NCBI RefSeq assembly: GCF_001953875.1 | Contig: NZ_MQUR01000013.1 | Coordinates: forward strand, 1 to 64,000 | DNA from: Streptomyces amritsarensis | Lineage (GTDB): Bacteria; Actinomycetota; Actinomycetes; Streptomycetales; Streptomycetaceae | Reading direction: 5' to 3' | DNA: 64,000 nucleotides | Shown: positions 1-12,002 of the stretch, piece by piece | Numbering within the stretch: position 1 is the first letter of the stretch | How the letters are laid out: each line of letters starts with the position of its first letter | Made by a program: the position numbers and the translations under genes | The notes under the pieces: model-generated | What the model was told of the DNA's origin: nothing | What the model saw: the letters and a program-made list of their open reading frames with translations, nothing else | Databases searched by the model: none

Positions 1-155
1 CGACTCCGGGCACCCGCCGCCCCCCCGGGGCCTCACGGTCCCCCACCCGCCCCGGGCCCCCGCGCCCGCACCTGACTTCCGGGCACCGTGCCCGCCCCAC
101 TTCCGGGCCCCGTGCCCATCGAACCCCTCACCTCCACAACGGGAAGCCCAGGCGA
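1..155. other. Leader segment with an imperfect direct repeat
   Basis: No gene is supported here. A reading frame on the + strand ends at a TGA at 73-75, but its sequence is proline/alanine-rich and unrecognisable, so it may or may not be the tail of an upstream gene. A 19-base direct repeat (ACTTCCGGGCACCGTGCCC at 75-93; same with one change at 99-117) lies just ahead of the methyltransferase start. Its role is unknown. Confidence 0.4.
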
Positions 156-1206
156 ATGACCGACAGCAGCGCACACACCCAGACCCTCCTCGACATGTCC
201 GACCTCCTCAAGCCCAACGCCGTCCGCGTGGCCGCCACCCTCGGCATCGCCGACCTGGTGGCTGAAGGAGGCGGCACCGCCGCGACGCCGGCCGAACGGG
301 CCGGCGCGCACCCCGAGGTGTTCGCGAAGCTCCTGCGCTACCTCGTGGAACTGGGGCTGTTCACGGTCGACGCCGACGGCGTCCACGCCCTCACCGACCT
401 CTCCCGCCCCCTGCTGCGCACCAACGAGCCGAGCCTCGCCCAGTACCTCAGCATGGAGGGCCTGTTCGGCCGGGTCTCCCTCGGACTGGTGGGCCTGCTG
501 CACACCGTGCGAACCGGCGAGGCCTCCCACGCCGCCGTGTTCGGCCGCGACTACTGGGACGAGATCAACACCGACCCGGTCTACGTCAGAGCCCTGGAGG
601 CCGAGGGGCCGACCGAGGCCGGCTGGGATGCCGACGCGGCCATCCGCGGGTACGACTGGTCGACGGTCCGCAACGTCGCCGACGTCGGCGGCAACAACGG
701 CACCCTGCTCATCGAGCTGCTGCGCGCCCACCCGCACCTGCGGGGCACCGTCATCGACCTGCCCAACGTCGCGGGGATCGCCGCCCGGCGCATCGAGGAG
801 GCGGGGCCTGGCCGACCGCGGCACCGCCGTCGCCGCCAGCTTCTTCGAGGAACTGCCCAAGGGACACGACGTCTACCTGCTGTCGGGGATCCTCGCCGAC
901 TGGAGCGACGAGAAGTCCGTGGCCATCCTGCGCCGCGTCGCCGAGGCCGCCGGCCCCGACGGGCGGGTCCTCCTCGCCGAGATCAACCTGCCCGAGACGG
1001 GTACGGGCCTGGCCGCCGCCGACACCGCGCTGCGCGTCGCCGCCACCGTCCCGGTCCCCGCCCGGACCGTCGAGGCCGTCAAGGACCTGGCCGGCCGGGC
1101 CGGTCTCACCCCGACCTGGCAGGGTCCGGTCACCCCGGTGCGGTCCGTCGTCGAGTTCTCCCCGGCCGTCGCCGGGGACCGCGTCCCGGAGGTGGCCGGT
1201 GCTTGA
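156..1206 (+). pseudogene. SAM-dependent O-methyltransferase, broken by one frameshift
   Basis: The protein would be a two-domain class I methyltransferase of the COMT/DnrK family, about 349 residues. It has an N-terminal winged-helix dimerisation domain (residues 10-100) and a Rossmann domain with SAM-binding motif I DVGGNNGTLL. The frame beginning at ATG 156 loses homology after ARRIEEAG. The family sequence resumes one frame over as LADRGTAVAASFFEEL and runs to TGA 1204-1206. The break sits at the GGGG run 803-806, and removing one G restores the reading frame. This is either a genuine inactivating indel or a sequencing error. The usual catalytic HDW is ADW here; DnrK-type relatives also lack that His. 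The end overlaps the ABC ATPase start at 1199, so the genes were probably co-transcribed. Natural substrate unknown. Confidence 0.75.
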
Positions 1207-2083
1207 GTTCGACGCTCTCACCAAGGGGTTCGGCGACAAGAAGGTCCTGCGCGGACTGTCCTTCCAGGTCCGCCCCGGTGAGCTGTACGGGTTCTGCGGA
1301 GCCAACGGCGCCGGCAAGACCACCGCCATGCGCATCGCGCTCGGCATGCTGGCCGCCGACACCGGTGAGGTCCGCTTCGAGGGCCGCCCCGTCGACAGCG
1401 CCGGCCGCCGCCTCATCGGCTACATGCCCGAGGAGCGGGGCCTGTACGGCAAGATGCGCCCCCGCGACCAGCTCGTCTACTTCGCCCGGCTCAGCGGCAT
1501 GGGCGCCCGCGAGGCCAAGGCCCGGGCCGACGAGTGGATCGAGCGCCTCGGGGTCAAGATGGGCCCCAAGGACGTGCTGGACAAGCTGTCGCTGGGCAAT
1601 CAGCAGAAGGAGCTGATCGCCGCCCTGATCCACCGCCCGGGTGTGCTGATCCTGGACGAGCCGTTCTCCGGCCTTGACCCGGTCGCCTCCGACGCGATGG
1701 CGCAGGCGCTGACCGAGTTCACCCGCGACGGCGTCCCCGTCGTCTTCTCCAGCCACCAGCTCGACCTGGTGGAGCGGCTGTGCGACCGGGTGGGCATCGT
1801 CCGCGACGGCGCCCTGGTCGCCGAGGGGACGGTGGAGGAACTGCGCGGCAGAACCACCCGTCGCCTGGAGATCGCCCTGGAGGGCGCTCCGGCCGGGTGG
1901 GCGTCGGCCGTTGCGGGCACCCGCGTCGTCGAGGCGCGCCACAACCGCTACACGCTGGAGGTCGAGGAGCAGGTCCCCGTACGGGAGATCCTCTCGGCCG
2001 CCCAGACCCACGGCGACATCGTCCACTTCGCCTGGCGCGAATCGTCCCTGACCGAAATCTTCCGCGAGGCGGTGACAGCATGA
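1199..2083 (+). CDS. ABC transporter ATP-binding protein (NatA-like)
   Basis: This 294-residue nucleotide-binding subunit powers the ABC-2 permease encoded next. Visible motifs are Walker A GANGAGKTT near residue 37, a signature segment LSLGNQQKE near 137, and Walker B LILDEPFSGLDP followed by the SSH switch. The last 80 residues resemble the C-terminal extension (DUF4162 type) of NatA-like ATPases. The GTG start at 1199 overlaps the end of the methyltransferase frame, and the stop overlaps the permease start (ATGA), so translation is likely coupled. NatA/NatB-type pairs in secondary-metabolite loci usually export a product or give self-resistance. That role is inferred here because the adjoining genes are damaged. 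Confidence 0.9.
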   Translation: MLEFDALTKGFGDKKVLRGLSFQVRPGELYGFCGANGAGKTTAMRIALGMLAADTGEVRFEGRPVDSAGRRLIGYMPEERGLYGKMRPRDQLVYFARLSGMGAREAKARADEWIERLGVKMGPKDVLDKLSLGNQQKELIAALIHRPGVLILDEPFSGLDPVASDAMAQALTEFTRDGVPVVFSSHQLDLVERLCDRVGIVRDGALVAEGTVEELRGRTTRRLEIALEGAPAGWASAVAGTRVVEARHNRYTLEVEEQVPVREILSAAQTHGDIVHFAWRESSLTEIFREAVTA

Positions 2084-3303
2084 ACCGGAACACCCCGCAC
2101 GGGCCGCTCACCCTCGTCGGCCTCGTCGCCTGGCGCGAGATCGTCACGCAGTTCCAGCGCAAGGAGCTGTGGGCCTCCCTCGTCATGATGATCCTGGTGT
2201 TCTGCGGTGCCCTCGGGCTGCAGAAGGTCTTCACCGGCGCCGCGGACCGCCCGGTCCTCGCCGTCGTCGGTGAACACCGGGACCTGACCGAATCGCTGCG
2301 CGCGCAGACCGCCGGGGCATCCGGCGACGGTGGCGCGCGCGGCGTGGAGGTCGTCTCCTACGAGAACGAGGCGGCCGCGGAGGCCGCCGTACGGGCGGAG
2401 AAGGCCGACGCCGCGCTGGTCGGCGAGGGCCGGGTCCTGGTCCGCGAGAAGCTCCCCGAGCCGCTGGCCGGCCCGCTGTACGAGGCCCACCGCACGGCAC
2501 AGACCACCGAACGGCTGCGGGACGGCGGACTGACCGACGCCGCCATCGCGCGGGCCCTGGCCGTACAGCCGCTGACCGTGTCCGCGCTCGACCCGGACGC
2601 GGACCGCAGGACCGAGCCGACCATGACCGCCGCGATCGGCGTGATGGCCCTGTTCTTCCTGACCTTCATGTTCGGCCAGGGCATCGCCCAGGGCGTCCTG
2701 GAGGAGAAGTCCAGCCGCATCGTGGAGGTGCTGCTGGCCAAGGTGCACGCCTGGCAGCTGCTGGCGGGCAAGGTGCTCGGCATCGGGCTCGTGGCGTTCG
2801 TGCAGATCAGCGCCATGGCGGCGGGCGGCGTCACGGTCGCCGTCGCCGCCGACCTGGTGGACGCGCCGGCCGACGCGATCGGCACCAGCGTGTCCGTGGT
2901 GCTCTGGTTCATCCCCGGCTTCCTGGGCTTCGCCGCCCTGTGGGCCGTCGCGGGGGCCCTGGCCTCCCGGGCCGAGGACCTCCAGCACGCGGCCGGCCCG
3001 GTCAGCATGCTCCAGACCCTCAGCCTGATGGCCGCGCTGGCGCCCTTCACCGGGATCAGCGACACCCTCACCCGGCTGTTCTCCCTGGTGCCGGGCCTGT
3101 CCTCGGCCGTCATGCCGGTCAGGATGGCGAGCGAGAACGTGCCGTGGTGGGAGGTCGCCCTGGCCGCCGTCCTGCTGCTCGCCTCGATCGCCGCGCTGCT
3201 GCGCGTCGGCGGCCGGATCTACATCGGCGGCCTGCTCCAGCACGGCGGCATCGTCAAGGCCCGGACCGCCCTGCGCAACGCCCGACTGGGGGGAATGTCG
3301 TGA
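2080..3303 (+). CDS. ABC-2 type permease (NatB-like)
   Basis: A 407-residue membrane permease. One N-terminal membrane segment (about residues 25-47) is followed by a large extracytoplasmic region (about 48-185). A C-terminal block of about five membrane segments begins near MTAAIGVMALFFLTFMFGQG. The motif EEKSSRIVEVLLAKV, seen just after the second membrane segment, is typical of NatB/ABC-2 permeases. ATG 2080 overlaps the ATPase stop. The stop overlaps the GTG of the next frame at 3300. It should form the transport channel with the upstream ATPase. The substrate cannot be read from the sequence. Confidence 0.9.
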   Translation: MNRNTPHGPLTLVGLVAWREIVTQFQRKELWASLVMMILVFCGALGLQKVFTGAADRPVLAVVGEHRDLTESLRAQTAGASGDGGARGVEVVSYENEAAAEAAVRAEKADAALVGEGRVLVREKLPEPLAGPLYEAHRTAQTTERLRDGGLTDAAIARALAVQPLTVSALDPDADRRTEPTMTAAIGVMALFFLTFMFGQGIAQGVLEEKSSRIVEVLLAKVHAWQLLAGKVLGIGLVAFVQISAMAAGGVTVAVAADLVDAPADAIGTSVSVVLWFIPGFLGFAALWAVAGALASRAEDLQHAAGPVSMLQTLSLMAALAPFTGISDTLTRLFSLVPGLSSAVMPVRMASENVPWWEVALAAVLLLASIAALLRVGGRIYIGGLLQHGGIVKARTALRNARLGGMS

Positions 3304-3812
3304 CCGCCACCACCGAGACCGAGGCGGCCGCCGAGCGCGCCGCCGACTCCTGGGACGGCGAACTGCGCATCCTGCGCGAGCTGTTCCGGCCCGGCAACCG
3401 GCTCCAGATGGCCGTGATCGCCCTGCTCGCGGCGGTCTCCGCCGCCGCCACCCTCGCACTGCCGCTGGTCGTCGCCGAGCTGGTCCAGCAGGTCCAGCAG
3501 GGCCAGGGACTCACCCGGGCCGCCCTGCTGATGATCGGCACCGGACGCGTGTTCGACACGCAGGAGACCCTTGCGGACATGCTCTGTCAGACCGCCGCCT
3601 ACGGGCACGACGCGACCTGGCTCATGCGCCTGCCCCGGGCGCTGCGCGAGGCCCCGCTCGCCGATGTCTCCCGAGCAGCCGTACGGATGGTCGCGGAGCG
3701 CCCGCTGACGGCCCTGGTCGTGCGGACGGACGCGGCGGACCTGACGGAGACGGCTGACATGGCGAACACGGACGAGGCGGCGCGGGCCCTGCCGGGCGGG
3801 CGGGCGGTATGA
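3300..3812 (+). pseudogene. Chimeric remnant: ABC-exporter N-terminus joined to M16-peptidase C-terminus
   Basis: This open frame of 170 residues combines two unrelated pieces. Residues 1 to about 77 look like the start of an ABC half-exporter: a cytoplasmic lead, then RELFRPGNRLQMAVIALLAA and a second hydrophobic segment. From about residue 78 the sequence changes to FDTQETLADMLCQTAAYGHD and ALREAPLADVSRAAVRMVAE, followed by LTALVVRTDA. This matches the pattern of the last domain of M16 (insulinase/PqqF-like) peptidases. No ATPase domain and no HxxEH zinc site are present. The simplest explanation is an in-frame internal deletion that removed the rest of an exporter gene and most of an adjacent peptidase gene, with the joint near 3530. 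The GTG start overlaps the permease stop, and the stop overlaps the next start. Whether the fusion is made or functional is unknown. Confidence 0.6.
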
Positions 3813-4141
3813 ACGACGGCCCGCACGAGCCCGCGCCGCGGGACACCGGTGCGCTGACCTTCCTGCGCGTCCTGGTGATGCCGTCCCCGGCGGCGGCGTC
3901 CGCGCCGGCCCACGAGCGGCCCGGGGCGCCGGAGACCACGGCGGTGCGGGTGTCGTCCCTGCTGCCGTCGGGATGGCGTGGAACGGTGCAGTTCTTCGCC
4001 GTCGGCTTCTCGCTGGCGGTCGTCCTGCCGGGGGCGACGGCCGCCGAGGCCGTCACCGAGGAGCTGCGGAGGCTGTGGCAGGACCCGGGGCTGGTCGGCT
4101 GGGAGTGGCTGCTCGACCCCGAGGACACCCCGGGCCGCTGA
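3809..4141 (+). CDS. Small hypothetical protein
   Basis: I do not recognise this 110-residue protein. It begins with an ATGA overlap with the preceding frame, which supports it as the last gene of the same operon. It has no signal peptide or clear membrane helix. A moderately hydrophobic stretch, VQFFAVGFSLAVVLPGATAA, lies near residues 59-78 and is followed by an acidic, tryptophan-containing tail. Codon use has the expected G/C third positions. It may be a cluster-specific accessory protein of the degraded peptide-export locus. No function is assigned. Confidence 0.6.
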   Translation: MNDGPHEPAPRDTGALTFLRVLVMPSPAAASAPAHERPGAPETTAVRVSSLLPSGWRGTVQFFAVGFSLAVVLPGATAAEAVTEELRRLWQDPGLVGWEWLLDPEDTPGR

Positions 4142-4147
4142 CGCGGC

Positions 4148-4164
4148 CGGGGGCCTCGGCCCCG
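4148..4164. terminator. Short GC hairpin between convergent genes
   Basis: A small GC-rich inverted repeat (CGGGGGCC with GGCCCCG, one bulge) lies between the + strand hypothetical gene and the - strand LuxR-type gene. Its position fits a bidirectional terminator, but the stem is short. Confidence 0.35.
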
Positions 4165-4177
4165 TGGGACCGGCTGG

Positions 4178-5074
4178 TCAGATCCAGCCGCGGTCGCGGG
4201 CCAGCAGCGCCGCCTGGAAGCGGTTGGCCGCGTCCAGCCGGCCCATGAGCGCGGCCACGTACTTGCGGTAGGTGCGGACGGAGACGCCGACCTCGCGCGC
4301 GCCGATCTCGTCCTTGTCGACCATCTGCATGGTGGCCAGGATCTGCCTTTCCAGCTCGGACAGTCCCCCTTCGGGGCCCTCGCCCTCCGCAGGGCTGCCG
4401 ACGACCTCGTCGAGCTCGCGGCTCTCGGCCCAGATCCGGTCGAAGAGCGAGATCATGCCGCCGACGAGGCCCGGCTCGCGGACGGCCACCGCGCCCAGCG
4501 TCGAGTCGTTCGGGTCGATGGGCGCCAGTGCGGTCTGCCGGTCGAAGATCAGCAGCCGTTCGGCGGTCCGTTCCACGACCCGGATCCGTACCCCCTTGGC
4601 GGTGAGTTCCTGCAGGTAGGCGGCGGTGGCCAGATCGGCGACGGCGCCGCTCTCCACGATCGTGCGCATCGCGACCCCGCGCCGCAGGAGCTGCTCGGTG
4701 AGCGGCCGGGCGGCGGCGATGTTGTCCTTCGTCATGGGGCCGCCCGGCTGGGTGGCGAGCAGTTCGGTCCGGCAGAAGAACGACAGCTCGTCGAGTTTCT
4801 CCCTGACTTTGAGCAGGCCTTCGAGCCGTTCGATGAGCGGCGCGTCGGTCTGGGTGTCGCCGTACGGGCCGGCGTTCTCGAATTCCTGTTCGCGCAGCAG
4901 GGATTCGAGCAGGTCCCGGGTCTCCGAGACGTGCCGCATTTCTTCGTGGAGGGCTTTGAGCCGCCGCTCGACGAGCCGGGCCACCACCGTGCTCGGCGCG
5001 ACCGGCCGGTAGACCTCCGCCCCGTCGGCGGTGGCCATGCCCAGGGCCACGAGCGTGTTCAACACGGATTCCAC
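4178..5074 (-). CDS. LuxR-type transcriptional regulator, probably 5'-truncated
   Basis: The C-terminus carries a LuxR/GerE-like helix-turn-helix: LSELERQILATMQMVDKDE then GVSVRTYRKYVAALMGRLDA. The middle has a helical linker and a TrmB-like effector domain (RRGVAMRTIVESG, GVRIRVVERTAERLLIFDRQ), as in actinomycete cluster regulators of about 320-350 residues. The N-terminal winged helix is incomplete. Recognisable sequence starts at TEAVESVLNTLVALGMA. The preceding piece, FADDLADSGAVA, is in another frame and ends in TGA. A terminator hairpin sits only about 30 bases further upstream. The given start is the first usable GTG in the homologous frame (5074), with no good ribosome-binding site. 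I infer an eroded gene whose promoter and first helices were lost when the NRPS operon end was joined to it. It could still yield a DNA-binding C-terminal fragment. Confidence 0.6.
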   Translation of the reverse strand: MESVLNTLVALGMATADGAEVYRPVAPSTVVARLVERRLKALHEEMRHVSETRDLLESLLREQEFENAGPYGDTQTDAPLIERLEGLLKVREKLDELSFFCRTELLATQPGGPMTKDNIAAARPLTEQLLRRGVAMRTIVESGAVADLATAAYLQELTAKGVRIRVVERTAERLLIFDRQTALAPIDPNDSTLGAVAVREPGLVGGMISLFDRIWAESRELDEVVGSPAEGEGPEGGLSELERQILATMQMVDKDEIGAREVGVSVRTYRKYVAALMGRLDAANRFQAALLARDRGWI

Positions 5075-5139
5075 GGCCTCGGTGTCGTCACAGTCACGCC
5101 ACGGCCCCGGAGTCGGCCAGGTCGTCCGCGAACGTGTGG

Positions 5140-5173
5140 AAACCCCAGGCCGGAACCTTCCGGCCTGGGGTTT
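5140..5173. terminator. Strong hairpin terminator after the NRPS operon
   Basis: A perfect 16-base inverted repeat: AAACCCCAGGCCGGAA at 5140-5155 and its complement at 5158-5173, with two central bases between. It lies 76 bases beyond the NRPS stop codon in the direction of transcription, so it should end the leftward biosynthetic operon. It also abuts the broken 5' end of the LuxR-type gene. Confidence 0.85.
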
Positions 5174-5248
5174 CGTGGTTCGGCGGTGCGGTGTGGGGCG
5201 TCGGCCGGTGTGCGGCGGGTGAGGGCGCCGCACACCGACCGGCCCGTG

Positions 5249-9334
<4,086 letters not shown>

Positions 9335-9408
9335 GACTGGTTGGTCCTTCTTTCGAACAGTGGATGGGGCAGCGTCAGGTGCACGGTCACGACTTGGCCG
9401 CGCGTGAC

Positions 9409-10710
9409 TCAGGCGACGGTCTGGGGCTGGTCCGCCTCGACGGGACCCTGTGGCATCTCGCGCAGCCGGTACACGGGCGAGAAGGCGATCCACACGGCCG
9501 GCAGGGCGATGCCCGCGACGCCGACGGCGAGGGCGGCGCGCAGCCCGAACAGGGAGGCGAGCGAGCCGGCCAGCAGTGCGCCGAGCGGGATCGTGCCGTA
9601 GAGGATGAGCCGGTAGCTGGCGTTCATCCGCCCCAGCAGGCGGGCCGGGGTGACGGTCTGGCGCAACGTCAGCGAGTTGACGTTGAAGACGGCCAGGTGG
9701 AAGCCGTGCACGGCGAGCGTCGTGCCCAGGATCGTCAGGGAGACGGGGCCCGTGTCGCCGGGCACGAGCAGGACCAGCGGCGACAGGCAGGCCAGCAGGG
9801 TGACCAGGCGCAGCGCCGGGCCGAAGCCCATGCGCTTGCTGATGCGCCCGGAGAACGTCGCGCCCAGCAGTGCGCCGACCGAGCCGGCGCCGACGACCAG
9901 GCCGAGCTGGAACGGGGTCATTCCCAGTGTCCGCACCGCGTAGACCAGGAAGACGGTCGTCATGACGTTCTCGAACAGGTTGAACACGGCCGACTGTGTC
10001 GCCAGGTGGCGCAGGATCCGGCTGCCGACCACGGTGCGCAGGCCCTCGACGATGTCGGCGCGTACCGACTTCGGCTCGGCGGGCCGCTCCGGTTCGGCCT
10101 CGGGGCGGCGGATCCACCACAGGGCCACGGCCGAGGCCAGGTAGGTGGCGGCGCCCACGGTCAGCGCGACGGGTGCGGTCAGCGCGCCGACCAGGAAGCC
10201 GGCCAGCCCGGGGCCGGCGATGCCGGCCACGGAGTAGCTGGCCGTCATCTTGCTGTTGGCGTCCGCCAGGTCGTCCTTGTCGACGAGCCCCGGGATGTAG
10301 GAGAGGATCCCCACATCGAAGAGGACCGTCGCCACGCCGGCCAGGAATCCGACGGCGTACAGCCAGGGGAGCGAGAGCACGCCGAGCAGGTGCGCGAGCG
10401 GCAGCGCGCCGATCAGCAGGACCCGGACCGCGTCCGCGGCGATCAGGGTCGGCCGTCTGCGCCGCCGGTCGAACCAGACTCCGGCCAGCAGGGTCACCAG
10501 TACGTACGGGGCGAACCTGGCGACGTTGAGCAGGCCGATCTGGAACGCGCTGGCGTTCAGGGTGATGACCGCTGCCAGCGGCAGCGCGATGTCGGTCACC
10601 TGCGAGCCGACGAGGGAGACCGTCTGCCCGCTCCAGAGTTTGACGAAGTCCCGGTTGGCGAGGACGCCGCGTCGGCCCGCGGTGTCCTCACGCCCCTGCG
10701 TGGTGGTCAT
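9409..10710 (-). CDS. MFS exporter (EntS/DHA3-like)
   Basis: A 433-residue major facilitator with about 12 membrane segments. It shows the loop 2-3 motif GVWFDRRRRRP and an N-terminal NRDFVKLWSGQTVSLVGSQV, characteristic of the DHA3 (EntS/MdrA-like) group that exports siderophores and drugs. A basic, hydrophilic central loop (ERPAEPKSVRADIVEGL) separates the two halves. It lies 21 bases after the aspartokinase gene and 74 bases before the NRPS gene, in the same operon. The likely job is export of the NRPS product, and by the EntS analogy it would fit a secreted chelator. Confidence 0.88.
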   Translation of the reverse strand: MTTTQGREDTAGRRGVLANRDFVKLWSGQTVSLVGSQVTDIALPLAAVITLNASAFQIGLLNVARFAPYVLVTLLAGVWFDRRRRRPTLIAADAVRVLLIGALPLAHLLGVLSLPWLYAVGFLAGVATVLFDVGILSYIPGLVDKDDLADANSKMTASYSVAGIAGPGLAGFLVGALTAPVALTVGAATYLASAVALWWIRRPEAEPERPAEPKSVRADIVEGLRTVVGSRILRHLATQSAVFNLFENVMTTVFLVYAVRTLGMTPFQLGLVVGAGSVGALLGATFSGRISKRMGFGPALRLVTLLACLSPLVLLVPGDTGPVSLTILGTTLAVHGFHLAVFNVNSLTLRQTVTPARLLGRMNASYRLILYGTIPLGALLAGSLASLFGLRAALAVGVAGIALPAVWIAFSPVYRLREMPQGPVEADQPQTVA

Positions 10711-10731
10711 GCTCCCGCCCCTCTCCGTCTC

Positions 10732-11985
10732 TCAGTTGGCCAGTCCCGCGCCGACGGGCTGCGGGGCGGCAGCGTCGGTGTGCAGGTTGAAGGCGCGGTG
10801 CAGGACCCGGGCGGCCTCGTCGACCGCACCGGAGGCGACGTGGCAGGAGACCCGGCTGGGGGTGCTGGTGACCAGCACCGGTCTGATGCCCGTGCGCTCC
10901 AGGGACTCCAGGATCTGCAGGGTGACCTCGGACCGGTTGCCGCAGGCGTCTCCGGCCACGCTCACGCTGCCGAGCTCCTCGTCGTGGACCCTGACGGTGG
11001 CGCCGATGTCGCCGAGGGCGGCGATGACCGCCTGCGGTTCGGCGCCGGGCGAGGTGAACCGGAGCTCTCCCGGGCTGCCGATGATGGATCCGACCGGCAG
11101 GCCGTGCCCGGCGAGCGCGGCCGAGACCTGCGCCGGCGTCAGGCTGTCGACCTGGTAGAGCGGGTCGTGCCGGCGGTGGGCGACGCCGATGATCCTGGCG
11201 GTCTCGAACATGTCGTTCTCCTCCCTGGCTTCGGTGATCCACGTCCCCGGCTCGCCGGTGAACGAGGACCGGACGTGGATGGCGACGCCGTGCGCCGCCG
11301 CGAGCTCGACCGCCCGCGGCTGCATCACCTGGGCGCCCGCCTCGGCCAGTTGGAGCATCTCCTCGTGGCCGAGCCGGTCCAGGCGCCTTGCGTCGGGGAC
11401 CACCCGGGGGTCGGCGGTGAAGACCCCCGGGACGTCGGTCCAGATGTCGCACTCGGGCAGGCCGAGCGCGGCCGCCACGGCGATCGCCGAGGCGTCCGAT
11501 CCGCCGCGGCCCAGGGTGGTGACGTCACCGTCGTCGGTGACGCCCTGGTAGCCGGTGACCAGGACGATCAGCCCCTCTTCGAGGGCGGCCACGATCCGCC
11601 CGGGGTCGATCGACTGCATACGGGCGTTGCCGTGCGCGGTGTCGGTCAGCACTCCGGCCTGGCGGCCGTTGAGGGAGACGGCGCGCTCGCCGAGCTCGTG
11701 CACGGCGATCGCGGCGAGCGCGCACGACATGGATTCGCCGACCGCGAGGAGCGCGTCCAGCTCCCGGGCGTCGGGTTGCGCCGTGAGGACGTTCGCCATC
11801 TCCAGCAGGTCGTCGGTGGTGTCCGACATCGCGGACAGGACCGCGACGACGTCCGCCCCCGCGCGCCTGGCCTCCACCAGCCGCTGGGCGACCCGGCGCA
11901 GCCGGTCCATGTCGCCCACCGAGGAGCCGCCGAACTTCCATACCACCGGCCGCAGTGCGCGCCCGTTCGGGTGTGTTGCGGACAC
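10732..11985 (-). CDS. Aspartokinase dedicated to the cluster
   Basis: A 417-residue aspartate kinase phosphorylates L-aspartate to L-4-aspartyl phosphate, the entry step to aspartate semialdehyde. The amino-acid kinase domain starts with VVWKFGGSSVGDMDRLRRVA (KFGGSS nucleotide motif) and includes GRGGSDASA and TDVPGVFTADPRVV. Two C-terminal ACT domains follow (from about residue 270). The GTG start (11985) sits 17 bases after the MetA-like gene stop. Housekeeping LysC is normally next to asd elsewhere in the genome. A second copy in a biosynthetic operon is usually there to raise precursor supply, here for the neighbouring diaminobutyrate aminotransferase. Whether it is insensitive to lysine/threonine feedback cannot be judged by eye. 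Confidence 0.92.
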   Translation of the reverse strand: MSATHPNGRALRPVVWKFGGSSVGDMDRLRRVAQRLVEARRAGADVVAVLSAMSDTTDDLLEMANVLTAQPDARELDALLAVGESMSCALAAIAVHELGERAVSLNGRQAGVLTDTAHGNARMQSIDPGRIVAALEEGLIVLVTGYQGVTDDGDVTTLGRGGSDASAIAVAAALGLPECDIWTDVPGVFTADPRVVPDARRLDRLGHEEMLQLAEAGAQVMQPRAVELAAAHGVAIHVRSSFTGEPGTWITEAREENDMFETARIIGVAHRRHDPLYQVDSLTPAQVSAALAGHGLPVGSIIGSPGELRFTSPGAEPQAVIAALGDIGATVRVHDEELGSVSVAGDACGNRSEVTLQILESLERTGIRPVLVTSTPSRVSCHVASGAVDEAARVLHRAFNLHTDAAAPQPVGAGLAN

Positions 11986-12002
11986 AGGTCCCCCCCCGTC
12001 CT

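Noticed and set aside
156..1206. Methyltransferase called catalytically dead because HDW is ADW
   Set aside because: DnrK/RdmB-type relatives also lack the histidine and still bind SAM, so the change alone does not prove loss of function. The frameshift is the stronger argument.
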